Of a stretch of DNA of 47,947 bases, positions 37,521 to 44,492 are shown one piece after another. The stretch covers positions 1 through 47,947 of the IMG/VR virus record IMGVR_UViG_3300020129_000191. The stretch is one strand, 5' to 3'. The stretch is from a virus. The notes under the pieces were generated by a model, which did not search any database, was not told the origin of the DNA, and saw nothing but the letters and a program-made list of their open reading frames with translations. The stretch's first letter is position 1; every line of letters begins with the position of its first letter. The position numbers and the translations under genes were made by a program.

Positions 37521-38266
37521 TACTTCCGCACCCCAAGCAGGCCGCCCAACATGGTGGACTGCGGCCCGGTCGGCGCCGTCGGCTGCGCCGTCTTGTCCGG
37601 CTGATCGGTCGGTGACGCGGTCTGCTCCTTCTTCACTTGATCGGATTGCGCCGGCTGCGTCGTCTGCGACGTGGTGACGAAGACCACTTCCTGCATGTGG
37701 CATTCGACCATCAGCGACCATTCGGTGGTGTGGTCGGTTCGCACCGAAAGCTCGGTGATCACCACCGTCTTGTAAGTGCGCTTGCCGGTGATCAGCGTGA
37801 ACGGCTGAAGCGCGACCTCGCCCTTTTGCCACGCGGTCTCGTCGAACTGCAATTTCAGCAACTGGCGATAGATGTCGCTGACCCGTTCCTCGGTGAAGGA
37901 CGACAGCAAGCCCTTGCCGGCGCCGGTAAGCCCGCCCGACAGGTCGCTGAACCCGCCGCCCTGCATGAAGCCCTGCACGCCAGCGCTGATCACGCTGGAA
38001 TTGGAGAAGCCGACGCGCATGGTGATGGTCGCGGGCATCTTATAGGCGTGATCGGCGATCTGCGAGCCGCTTGCCACCGGATGCTGCGTCACGGTCAGGC
38101 GGTCGGAGTGGGATTCCTCGATGGTGACGTCGGGGATGATGGTGCCGATCTTGCGCGGCGCTTTGAACATCGCCGGCATCAGGCCGGTGGCGCTCAGCAG
38201 TTCGGTGCCGATGCCGGCGACGCTGGTGACCGCGCGCAGGCCGGTGTTCAGCAGTGCGCCGCTCAT
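37520..38266 (-). CDS. Dit-like baseplate protein
   Basis: 248 residues. The N-terminal IGTIIPDVTIEESHSDRLTV, TQHPVASGSQIADHAYKMPA is the Dit-like N-domain found in myophage baseplates; a central helical segment (VSDIYRQLLKLQFDETAWQK) and KTVVITELSVRTDHTTEWSL follow. The C-terminal 50 residues are Gln/Thr/Pro-rich. It joins the tail tube to the hub. Confidence 0.87.
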   Translation of the reverse strand: MSGALLNTGLRAVTSVAGIGTELLSATGLMPAMFKAPRKIGTIIPDVTIEESHSDRLTVTQHPVASGSQIADHAYKMPATITMRVGFSNSSVISAGVQGFMQGGGFSDLSGGLTGAGKGLLSSFTEERVSDIYRQLLKLQFDETAWQKGEVALQPFTLITGKRTYKTVVITELSVRTDHTTEWSLMVECHMQEVVFVTTSQTTQPAQSDQVKKEQTASPTDQPDKTAQPTAPTGPQSTMLGGLLGVRK

Positions 38267-40755
38267 GCCAGAAGCGTTCCCTTGGCGAAGCGGACATGGT
38301 GTTCAAACACGCGGTTCTGCGCCTCGATGGTCTGTGCTGCGGCCGAGGCGGGGTTCGGCGCGGTGATGTAAAGCGAGACCTGACTGTGCACGCCACCCAG
38401 GTTGCCGCCATTGCTCGACTGGCGATGGCGCTCGCGCAGCACCGCGCCGGCATCGACGCCGCCGCCGATCGGCTGATGCGACAGGTGTGGGGCGCTGGCA
38501 GCCCATGGCCGCTCGCCCTGCGCATCCATGAGCGCCAGGGCGGCCCGGTGTTGCAGTTCGAACGGCGCGCTGATGGCGCGTGGGTAGCGCCTTGTGTCGA
38601 TGCCGGCGCGCTGCGCCGCCCACAGCCAAGTGCTGTCGATCATCTGCCAGTAACCTGACGCGGTGCTGGCCGGCGTCCCTCCGGGTCCCATCCGGTTCAG
38701 GATGTTCTGGCCGCCCGACTCGCGGTGCATGATCTGCTTCAGCCGCGCCTCTTGTTCCTCCGGTGAGGCGTGCGGCCCGAGCATTGGCCCAAAGGTCGAG
38801 TCACCACCGCCATCACCACCTCCGCCGGCAGCGCCGCTGGCGTCACGATTGCCGTGGCCGGCGCCCATCGCTTCCGCCATATCGGTCAGCGTGTCGAAGA
38901 TGTTGCCCAGCTTCTCGTTCGCGACGTCGAAGCCCAGCCGCAGCATGTCGAAGAAGCGGTCGCTCTCGTTGGCGCTGGCGGTCGCCCCACCAAAGCCCGC
39001 CGGCACATTCCAGTCATCGCCGATCGAGGCGGTCTTATAGCTGCCGTCGGGGTTCAGGCTGCTGTGCTGCTCGCCCTTTGGCATGGCGATCGGCGCGTTG
39101 GGGAACGCCTCATGCCACTTGCGGCGGACCCACTCGCCAAAGCTCGCGCCGGCTTGGCCGCGCTGGCTGGCGGGGCCGCCACCGCCGCGCACATTGCCCT
39201 GATGCGTCGGCGTCTCGCGCGGATTCATGCCCTCGCGATTGGCGCCGCCACCGCGCCCGGAAAGATTGGCGTCGCTGTCGCCGGGATGCGGTCCATCGGC
39301 GCGCTGCGGCGTCGAGACTTTGCCGAACAGATAGTCGAACCCGTGCGCCAGCATCTCATACCAGCCGATCGCTATGGCGACCGGCCAGAACCGCGTCAGG
39401 ATGGTGCGGCCCAGCGCCCAGAGGAAGGATTCACCCCAAGCGGCACCCGCCGCTCCGCCGCCACCGATACCGAGCAGGCCACCGAGCAGTCGGCCGACCA
39501 CGGAAAAGCCCTTGGTCACCGCCATCTTCACAAGGATCAGCCCAAGCGTCGCGGCGATCGTGGTGAACAGCCCGTTGATGCCGGTCAGACAGCAGAACCA
39601 ATAATCCAGTTCCTTGCGTATCTTGTTCAGCGGCTCCAGCGCCTCGCCGATGCCCTTGAACATCTTGTCGGCGCCGCCCCAATCGAAGTTGGACGTTTTG
39701 GTCTTGCCGGTCTTGTCTTCCTGATCCCTCTGCCAGCCCTGATAATCGTCGAGCAGCAGCAGCAACGCCGTGAGGCCGCCGAGAATCCAGAACATCGGCG
39801 ATCTCAGCAACTCAAACGCCTTCGGCAACAGCAGGAAGGCTTCCGCCGCGCGCTGTAGCGCGACGGGCAGCTTGTCGAATGTCTCGATCGCCACGCTGCC
39901 CAGCTTGACGAGCACATCGAAGCCCTTGATCGCACCTTCAAGGAAATGCAGCAGAGCAGGCGCGTGGTCGATCAGATGCGCCAGGAATTCCTTGATGTCC
40001 GGCATCATCCGGATCAGCAGCCGGTTGATGTCCTCCAAATCCGGCATGATCTTGGTGAACAGCCCAAGACCAAACCACTGCGCTAGGTTCTGGAAGATCA
40101 GCCCCATCTCGCGGAACTGATTCATCACCTTCTGCGACTGCTCGGCGAACTTGTCTGGCCCCTTCTGCCAGTCCTTGCCCCACACCAGACGCTGCACCAG
40201 CCCAGCCTGCTGAATGCCCTGCTCCATCTTGCCGCTGCTCAGGGCAAGCATGGTGTTTTCGTCGATGCCCATAAGCTGAGCGCGACGTATCGCCAGGGCG
40301 TATTCCAGCGTGCCCATCTTGTCGGCGGTGCCACCCTGCGAGCGGAAATACTCGCCAAGCTGGCGCATGCGTCCGACCGTGTCGGTCGCGGTGACGCCGA
40401 GCGTGCGCAGGTAGCTGGTCGCCGCCGGACCCATATTGCTGGTCCACGAACTGAACCGCTCGATCCCGCTCATGGCCGCGTCGGCGGACATGCCGAGGTT
40501 CGACATGGCAAACGCCATGTTTTGCACCTCGGTGACGGAATTGCCGATACGCTGCGACGACCAGTATAGTTTCTCGCCAGCCGCCGCCATCTTCTCCGAC
40601 AGCGTCAGCAGCGCGACACCCAGCCCGGTGATCTCGCCGGCGAGGCCGGCGACCGATGAAGCGACACGCTTCAGCGCATCGAAGAACGTCTGCTGGCTAG
40701 GCGAGTCGATCGCGTATTTTACATTGACAAGGAATTCCTCAAGGACCTGTGCCAT
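38263..40755 (-). CDS. Tape measure protein with C-terminal lytic transglycosylase
   Basis: 830 residues. Sets the tail length and is injected with the DNA. Long helices fill residues 1-450 with hydrophobic spans at about 325-345 and 395-430. Residues about 672-760 form an SLT-like peptidoglycan-cleaving domain: MHRESGGQN with Glu 679 as the expected acid, then SGYWQMIDSTW and FELQHRAALAL. It could thin the cell wall at the entry point. This is the only wall-degrading domain seen in the window. Overlaps the Dit-like gene by four bases. Confidence 0.92.
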   Translation of the reverse strand: MAQVLEEFLVNVKYAIDSPSQQTFFDALKRVASSVAGLAGEITGLGVALLTLSEKMAAAGEKLYWSSQRIGNSVTEVQNMAFAMSNLGMSADAAMSGIERFSSWTSNMGPAATSYLRTLGVTATDTVGRMRQLGEYFRSQGGTADKMGTLEYALAIRRAQLMGIDENTMLALSSGKMEQGIQQAGLVQRLVWGKDWQKGPDKFAEQSQKVMNQFREMGLIFQNLAQWFGLGLFTKIMPDLEDINRLLIRMMPDIKEFLAHLIDHAPALLHFLEGAIKGFDVLVKLGSVAIETFDKLPVALQRAAEAFLLLPKAFELLRSPMFWILGGLTALLLLLDDYQGWQRDQEDKTGKTKTSNFDWGGADKMFKGIGEALEPLNKIRKELDYWFCCLTGINGLFTTIAATLGLILVKMAVTKGFSVVGRLLGGLLGIGGGGAAGAAWGESFLWALGRTILTRFWPVAIAIGWYEMLAHGFDYLFGKVSTPQRADGPHPGDSDANLSGRGGGANREGMNPRETPTHQGNVRGGGGPASQRGQAGASFGEWVRRKWHEAFPNAPIAMPKGEQHSSLNPDGSYKTASIGDDWNVPAGFGGATASANESDRFFDMLRLGFDVANEKLGNIFDTLTDMAEAMGAGHGNRDASGAAGGGGDGGGDSTFGPMLGPHASPEEQEARLKQIMHRESGGQNILNRMGPGGTPASTASGYWQMIDSTWLWAAQRAGIDTRRYPRAISAPFELQHRAALALMDAQGERPWAASAPHLSHQPIGGGVDAGAVLRERHRQSSNGGNLGGVHSQVSLYITAPNPASAAAQTIEAQNRVFEHHVRFAKGTLLA

Positions 40756-41907
40756 CTAGGCGATGCTCGTCCTGAGACCCATGCCTTGCAGCGCCTTTTG
40801 CGTGACGATGTGGGAATACCAGGGATTGCCCCGGTTCTGTCCCTGATGGCGCACGCTGCCCACCGGATAATATCCATCGTCGTGCTTGATCGACTGAGCG
40901 AAGGCGAATTTTTGCGCGTCGTCGATCATCGCGTCATTGTTGACCTCGGTGTAACCGAAGACGTCAGCGTTGTTCAGGCGGATTTGCATGCCCGGCGTGA
41001 TCGCCGGATTGAGCAGGCACACCACCTCGACCGCGCCCTCCATGGTGCGCGTCGGCACGTCGATCAGCCCGGTATGCGCGTTCAGGATGGGCACGATCTG
41101 TGACCCCATGTTCAGCACGTCGCCGTCGCGCAGAAGGTGCAGCTTGCCGTCAAGGTCGATGAAGAAGTGCGCTTCCTCGGTGCGCTCGATGTCGCGCAGG
41201 ATGTCGCGCGCCATGCCGAACAGCGTGCGCCCGCGCGGCGACTTGGCGGCGTCGAGATCGTCGGGAACTTGGCCGAGCACGACGCCGTAGGGTGACATCG
41301 CCGTCACTGCCGCCTTGATGGAATCGATCGCTTGGTGCCCGGCGGGCAGCCATGTGTTGACCACCGCTGCGTTGGTCGCCATGTCGAAGGTGCTGGCATA
41401 TAGCTCGACGAAATGGTCGGTGCCGCTCTGCCGGCCCTGCTTGAAGTAGTTGATCTGTCCGGTAAACAGCCGACCATATTGGCGCGATGGCGACTGGTAT
41501 CCGGCTTCCAGCAGGACGTGCGTAAGCTCCTTCGCGGCCAGCTTCTGGATCATGCTCTGGCCGGGATTCCACACCTTGATGTGGGCATACCACGGCGGCG
41601 TGTTCTGCTCTTGCTGCACGTCGAACTCGAAATCCAGCAACGACAGATCGATCGCCTTGTTGGTCTCGCCCGACGCTGGTCCGACGGTCAGGTGCCACTT
41701 GCGCATCCAAAGCTGCGCGCCGCTCTGCGGTATGCCGTCGGTCGGCCGGCTGACCGATGTGACGTTGGCCGGCGCGGTCGATGGCGTTGCGGGCGGCTTG
41801 GCACCGATCAGCGGCGGCGCGCTCGGTGGCTCGATGGTCGGTGGTGGCAGACCGATGGGCGGCCCTGGATCGGGCGGCGGCTCGATGATCGGCCCGCGTC
41901 CGCTCAC
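40756..41907 (-). CDS. Baseplate hub-like protein
   Basis: 383 residues. The first 60 are Pro-rich and probably extended. The rest has the hub pattern of Mu gp44/Pam3-type proteins: AIDLSLLDFEFDVQQEQNTP, AHIKVWNPGQSMIQKLAAKE, LLEAGYQSPSRQYGRLFTGQ, GTDHFVELYASTFDMATNAA, and a late LLNPAITPGMQIRLNNADVF. Normally this gene follows the tape measure and Dit-like genes; here it precedes them. ATGA overlap with the chaperone frame. Confidence 0.78.
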   Translation of the reverse strand: MSGRGPIIEPPPDPGPPIGLPPPTIEPPSAPPLIGAKPPATPSTAPANVTSVSRPTDGIPQSGAQLWMRKWHLTVGPASGETNKAIDLSLLDFEFDVQQEQNTPPWYAHIKVWNPGQSMIQKLAAKELTHVLLEAGYQSPSRQYGRLFTGQINYFKQGRQSGTDHFVELYASTFDMATNAAVVNTWLPAGHQAIDSIKAAVTAMSPYGVVLGQVPDDLDAAKSPRGRTLFGMARDILRDIERTEEAHFFIDLDGKLHLLRDGDVLNMGSQIVPILNAHTGLIDVPTRTMEGAVEVVCLLNPAITPGMQIRLNNADVFGYTEVNNDAMIDDAQKFAFAQSIKHDDGYYPVGSVRHQGQNRGNPWYSHIVTQKALQGMGLRTSIA

Positions 41908-42131
41908 GGTATCGCCCTCGGACGCGGCGACATGGGAATGCCACCGCCGCCGCGCTGGCGGTCTTCCATCGCGCGCATCTGGCGCGCCTTGTTTTCCTCG
42001 CGCACCGCCAGCGCATCATTCGCCCATGCGATGTGCTCAAGATCGAGCGTGCCGTCGAGCAGGCTTTCCATGCGGCACATGCCGTTCAGCACCGGCCCCA
42101 TCAGAAATCCCTCGTCGTCTTCCATGTTCAT
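41904..42131 (-). CDS. Second frame of the tail assembly chaperone (GT-like part)
   Basis: 75 residues if started at its own ATG (MNMEDDEGFLMGPVLNGMCR; IAWANDALAVREENKARQMR). The frame stays open upstream and in register with a -1 slip at 42203-42215, so the main product is probably a fusion of the first 129 residues of the upstream chaperone and about 100 residues from this frame. The ATGA overlap could also give separate translation. Confidence 0.8.
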   Translation of the reverse strand: MNMEDDEGFLMGPVLNGMCRMESLLDGTLDLEHIAWANDALAVREENKARQMRAMEDRQRGGGGIPMSPRPRAIP

Positions 42132-42592
42132 GAGTTCGACGTCGGCATCGCGAAGGGCGGAGAGGGCGGGATAATCCCTGGTGCCGGTGCGGCTCCGGTA
42201 GCGAAAAAACCCCCCAGGTTCTCTTGAACTACCTCCCAGCAGATCGTCATCAGATCGCCGAGGCTCAGGTCTTCGTATTGGTCGCGCTGACCAGTGAACA
42301 TCGGTGGCCCATACTGGCTTGTGCCATTGCCACCCGACACGCGACGACGCACCACGGCGAGGCAGCGATTGACCAGGGTATCGACGTCGCGCTGCTCCAT
42401 CCTTGAGAACGCCTCAAAGAACGGAATCATCATGTCCAGCCGCCGCGTCGCTTCGTCGCCGCTCACTTCCAGCATCGCCGCGCGTGCCATCGGCGCGAAT
42501 AGCGGGCCGAGGCCGCGCAGTAGATGCAACTGGTCGCGCGCGGACATCTTTTCCGTGCGGTAATACTGACCGCCGGTCTCGAATTCAGCCAT
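42128..42592 (-). CDS. Tail assembly chaperone (G-like part)
   Basis: 154 residues, MAEFETGGQYYRTEKMSARD then QLHLLRGLGPLFAPMARAAM and EQRDVDTLVNRCLAVVRRRV. Helical, located between tube and tape measure where tailed phages encode the two-frame chaperone that coats the tape measure. The C-terminal 25 residues are Pro/Ala-rich and follow the slippery run. AGTAT, weak, precedes the ATG. Confidence 0.85.
   Translation of the reverse strand: MAEFETGGQYYRTEKMSARDQLHLLRGLGPLFAPMARAAMLEVSGDEATRRLDMMIPFFEAFSRMEQRDVDTLVNRCLAVVRRRVSGGNGTSQYGPPMFTGQRDQYEDLSLGDLMTICWEVVQENLGGFFATGAAPAPGIIPPSPPFAMPTSNS
42203..42215 (-). promoter_or_regulatory. -1 ribosomal frameshift site GGGGGGTTTTTTC
   Basis: In the chaperone frame the codons read CTG GGG GGT TTT TTC, giving two overlapping slippery heptamers, G-GGT-TTT (42212-42206) and T-TTT-TTC (42209-42203). 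A -1 slip leads without a stop codon into the 41904-42131 frame. Confidence 0.85.
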
Positions 42593-42597
42593 GGGCT

Positions 42598-43050
42598 TTA
42601 TACTCCGGTAGCGCCGTCGCCGAGGATTCCGTTGACCTGACCGGCGTCGAACACCCACTCCTGTGTGCCGCCGTCCTTGCCGTAGGAAACATTCGGCCAG
42701 CGCTGGAAAGCGACATTGGTGCATGTGATCTGATCGCCGCGCGCGACGTCCGAGATGACGATCGTATTGTTTCCCCAGAGCGCGCTGGAAACCCGTTGCA
42801 GGTCGAGCATTTCCGACAGCATCTTGTTGGTGCCCGACGTCTTCAGGAAGCGGATGGTGACGGTGCCGCCGTTGCCGGCATGCAGCGAGTGCATCACGCA
42901 GCCATCCGCGCCGACCGACATGGTGTTCTTGTTCTCGGTCATGGCGATCGTGATGCCTTCCTCGGCATTGCACGAGCCGTAGCCTAGTGAGAACGCGCCG
43001 CCCGGCCCGACGATGGTCGCGGTCACGTCCATGAAGCTGTAGGTTGCCAC
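42598..43050 (-). CDS. Tail tube protein (DUF3277)
   Basis: 150 residues. MATYSFMDVTATIVGPGGAF, LGYGSCNAEEGITIAMTENK, NTMSVGADGCVMHSLHAGNG and a final YGKDGGTQEWVFDAGQVNGI match DUF3277 closely. It forms the inner tube of the contractile tail. GTG start at 43050, with AAGGAGA upstream; the open frame extends to 43095 but that part overlaps the divergent small gene and lacks a ribosome site. Confidence 0.95.
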   Translation of the reverse strand: MATYSFMDVTATIVGPGGAFSLGYGSCNAEEGITIAMTENKNTMSVGADGCVMHSLHAGNGGTVTIRFLKTSGTNKMLSEMLDLQRVSSALWGNNTIVISDVARGDQITCTNVAFQRWPNVSYGKDGGTQEWVFDAGQVNGILGDGATGV

Positions 43051-43078
43051 CTCAGTGTCTCCTTGTGCTGGATAGGTG

Positions 43079-43426
43079 ATGGCTCTCAGGCGCACGCCAT
43101 GGAACGACGTGCGGGTGAAGCAATTGCGTCAGTTGCTCACCGCCGGGCTGCACGATCGGGCAATCGCCGATCGCATGGGCTTTGAATATTCGGCAGTGAT
43201 GAAGAAGCGTCAGCGGCTCGGGTGGGCGGGGAATCCCTCGCCATCAGTGCCGGGCCGGCGCAGTCTCACGGCCGCGCGGGCGGAGAACGCCCAGCCATGG
43301 GACCCGCCGCCAGGGATGACCAAAGTGCGCTGCACGCGCTGCCGGTTCTGGTTTGCCGCGCCGAGCGACCGGCGCGTTAAGCACTGTCCCGATTGTCAGG
43401 CGGCGTCCCCTCGTCCGGAGGGGTAG
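43079..43426 (+). CDS. GcrA-like helix-turn-helix/zinc ribbon protein on the plus strand
   Basis: 115 residues. MALRRTPWNDVRVKQLRQLL, then LHDRAIADRMGFEYSAVMKK, is a homeodomain-like helix-turn-helix as in GcrA regulators; the C-terminus has CTRCRFWF...HCPDC, a zinc ribbon. A GTG at 43076 directly precedes the ATG. It diverges from the tube gene and overlaps the 3' end of the convergent membrane protein. Candidate regulator inserted in the late operon. Confidence 0.72.
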   Translation: MALRRTPWNDVRVKQLRQLLTAGLHDRAIADRMGFEYSAVMKKRQRLGWAGNPSPSVPGRRSLTAARAENAQPWDPPPGMTKVRCTRCRFWFAAPSDRRVKHCPDCQAASPRPEG

Positions 43427-43655
43427 GCGGCCTGCTCGCCGCCAGCAGCAGCGCCAGCACGACTGCCAGGGCTTCCGCCCATATCTCGCGCGCCTGCGAG
43501 GTGAACCCTGAACAGGCGCCGATCTCGGCGCGACCACTCAGGAAGAAATAGAAACAAAAGAAGCCGCCGACGGCGGTGATGACGATCTGCGTGCCGAGAA
43601 TGAAGGCAAGCAGAATGAAACACGCCCGCAGCACATCGAATTGCTGCGGGCGCAT
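43377..43655 (-). CDS. Two-span membrane protein, unknown
   Basis: 92 residues. Spans at about 11-38 (FILLAFILGTQIVITAVGGF, continuing to FYFFLSG) and 58-75 (EALAVVLALLLAA), then a Pro/Asp-rich C-terminus. Small two-span proteins near tail genes are sometimes holins, but no lysis gene neighbours it; it may equally belong to the tail or envelope. Convergent overlap of 50 bases with the plus-strand gene. Confidence 0.7.
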   Translation of the reverse strand: MRPQQFDVLRACFILLAFILGTQIVITAVGGFFCFYFFLSGRAEIGACSGFTSQAREIWAEALAVVLALLLAASRPPTPPDEGTPPDNRDSA

Positions 43656-43667
43656 TTTCTGTGGGCG

Positions 43668-44420
43668 TTATCGCCCGCGCGGCTCTGGCGTCGGAGCGAC
43701 GGGGTTGCTCACAGTCGGCGGCGCGCCGGCTGGTGGCACCGGCTGCCCGCTGACATGCCCCGGCGGGTTCGGGATCGGCTGCCCGCTGACGTGCCCTGGC
43801 GGGCCTTCTGGCAGCGGCATACCAGCCTCAAGGCTCGGGTCCACCGCCACGTAGCGCCAGCCGACACCGGGAATCCCGGCGACGATGTAATAAACCCCTG
43901 ACGGCGGCTTGGTGCTGCCCTGCGGCGGCACGGGTCCGCCACCCGGATGCCCCGGCTGGACAGGCAGACCGGCGTCGGGATGCCCCGGCTGCGGCGGCAG
44001 ACCAGCGTCAGGCCGGCCCGGTGAAGGCGGCAGCCCAGCGTCAGGCCGGCCCGGAGGCGTGGCGGGACCACCGCCGACCTGCGGCGGGCGGCCAACGGGA
44101 TCGGCAGGACCACCGCCGACCTGCGGCGGCCGGCCCGGAGGCGTCGGCAGCGCATTGCCAGGGCGGTCAGGGCGGCCGATCGGCGGCCAGATGCTGCCGG
44201 GCGGCGTGCCGGGCGGCGCCGGCTGGATAGGTGCCCAGCCGGTCAGCGGCGGCCACACGCCCGGCGGCGGCTCAGGCAGGGTCGAGCCGATGGGCGGAAA
44301 GCCCGGCGGCAAGCTGTTGTCGGGGCGACCGGCGCCAATGCCGCCGCCATAGCCGGGGTCCACCGGGCCACCCATGCCCTCGACCTCCAATACGCCACCG
44401 GTGATCTGAACTCTTGCCAT
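43668..44420 (-). CDS. Pro/Gly-rich repeat protein
   Basis: 250 residues with AAAGGAG before the ATG. Apart from MARVQITGGVLEVEGMGGPV and a small ordered patch GVYYIVAGIPGVGWRYVAVD it consists of Pro/Gly repeats: GRPPQVGGGPAD/GRPPQVGGGPAT, GRPDAGLPPSP/GRPDAGLPPQP/GHPDAGLPVQP and GPPGHVSGQP/NPPGHVSGQP. Proteins of this style sit between sheath and tube in related phages; function unknown. Confidence 0.8.
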   Translation of the reverse strand: MARVQITGGVLEVEGMGGPVDPGYGGGIGAGRPDNSLPPGFPPIGSTLPEPPPGVWPPLTGWAPIQPAPPGTPPGSIWPPIGRPDRPGNALPTPPGRPPQVGGGPADPVGRPPQVGGGPATPPGRPDAGLPPSPGRPDAGLPPQPGHPDAGLPVQPGHPGGGPVPPQGSTKPPSGVYYIVAGIPGVGWRYVAVDPSLEAGMPLPEGPPGHVSGQPIPNPPGHVSGQPVPPAGAPPTVSNPVAPTPEPRGR

Positions 44421-44492
44421 GAAGTCTCCTTTGCTCTCTTGAACGAATGCGATGGCCTATACGCCCATCGCTGCGCTGCGTCGCGTGACCGT

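Noticed and set aside
43377-43655. Holin assignment for the two-span membrane protein
   Set aside because: No endolysin or spanin gene is nearby and the position between sheath and tube is not a usual lysis locus; left as unknown.
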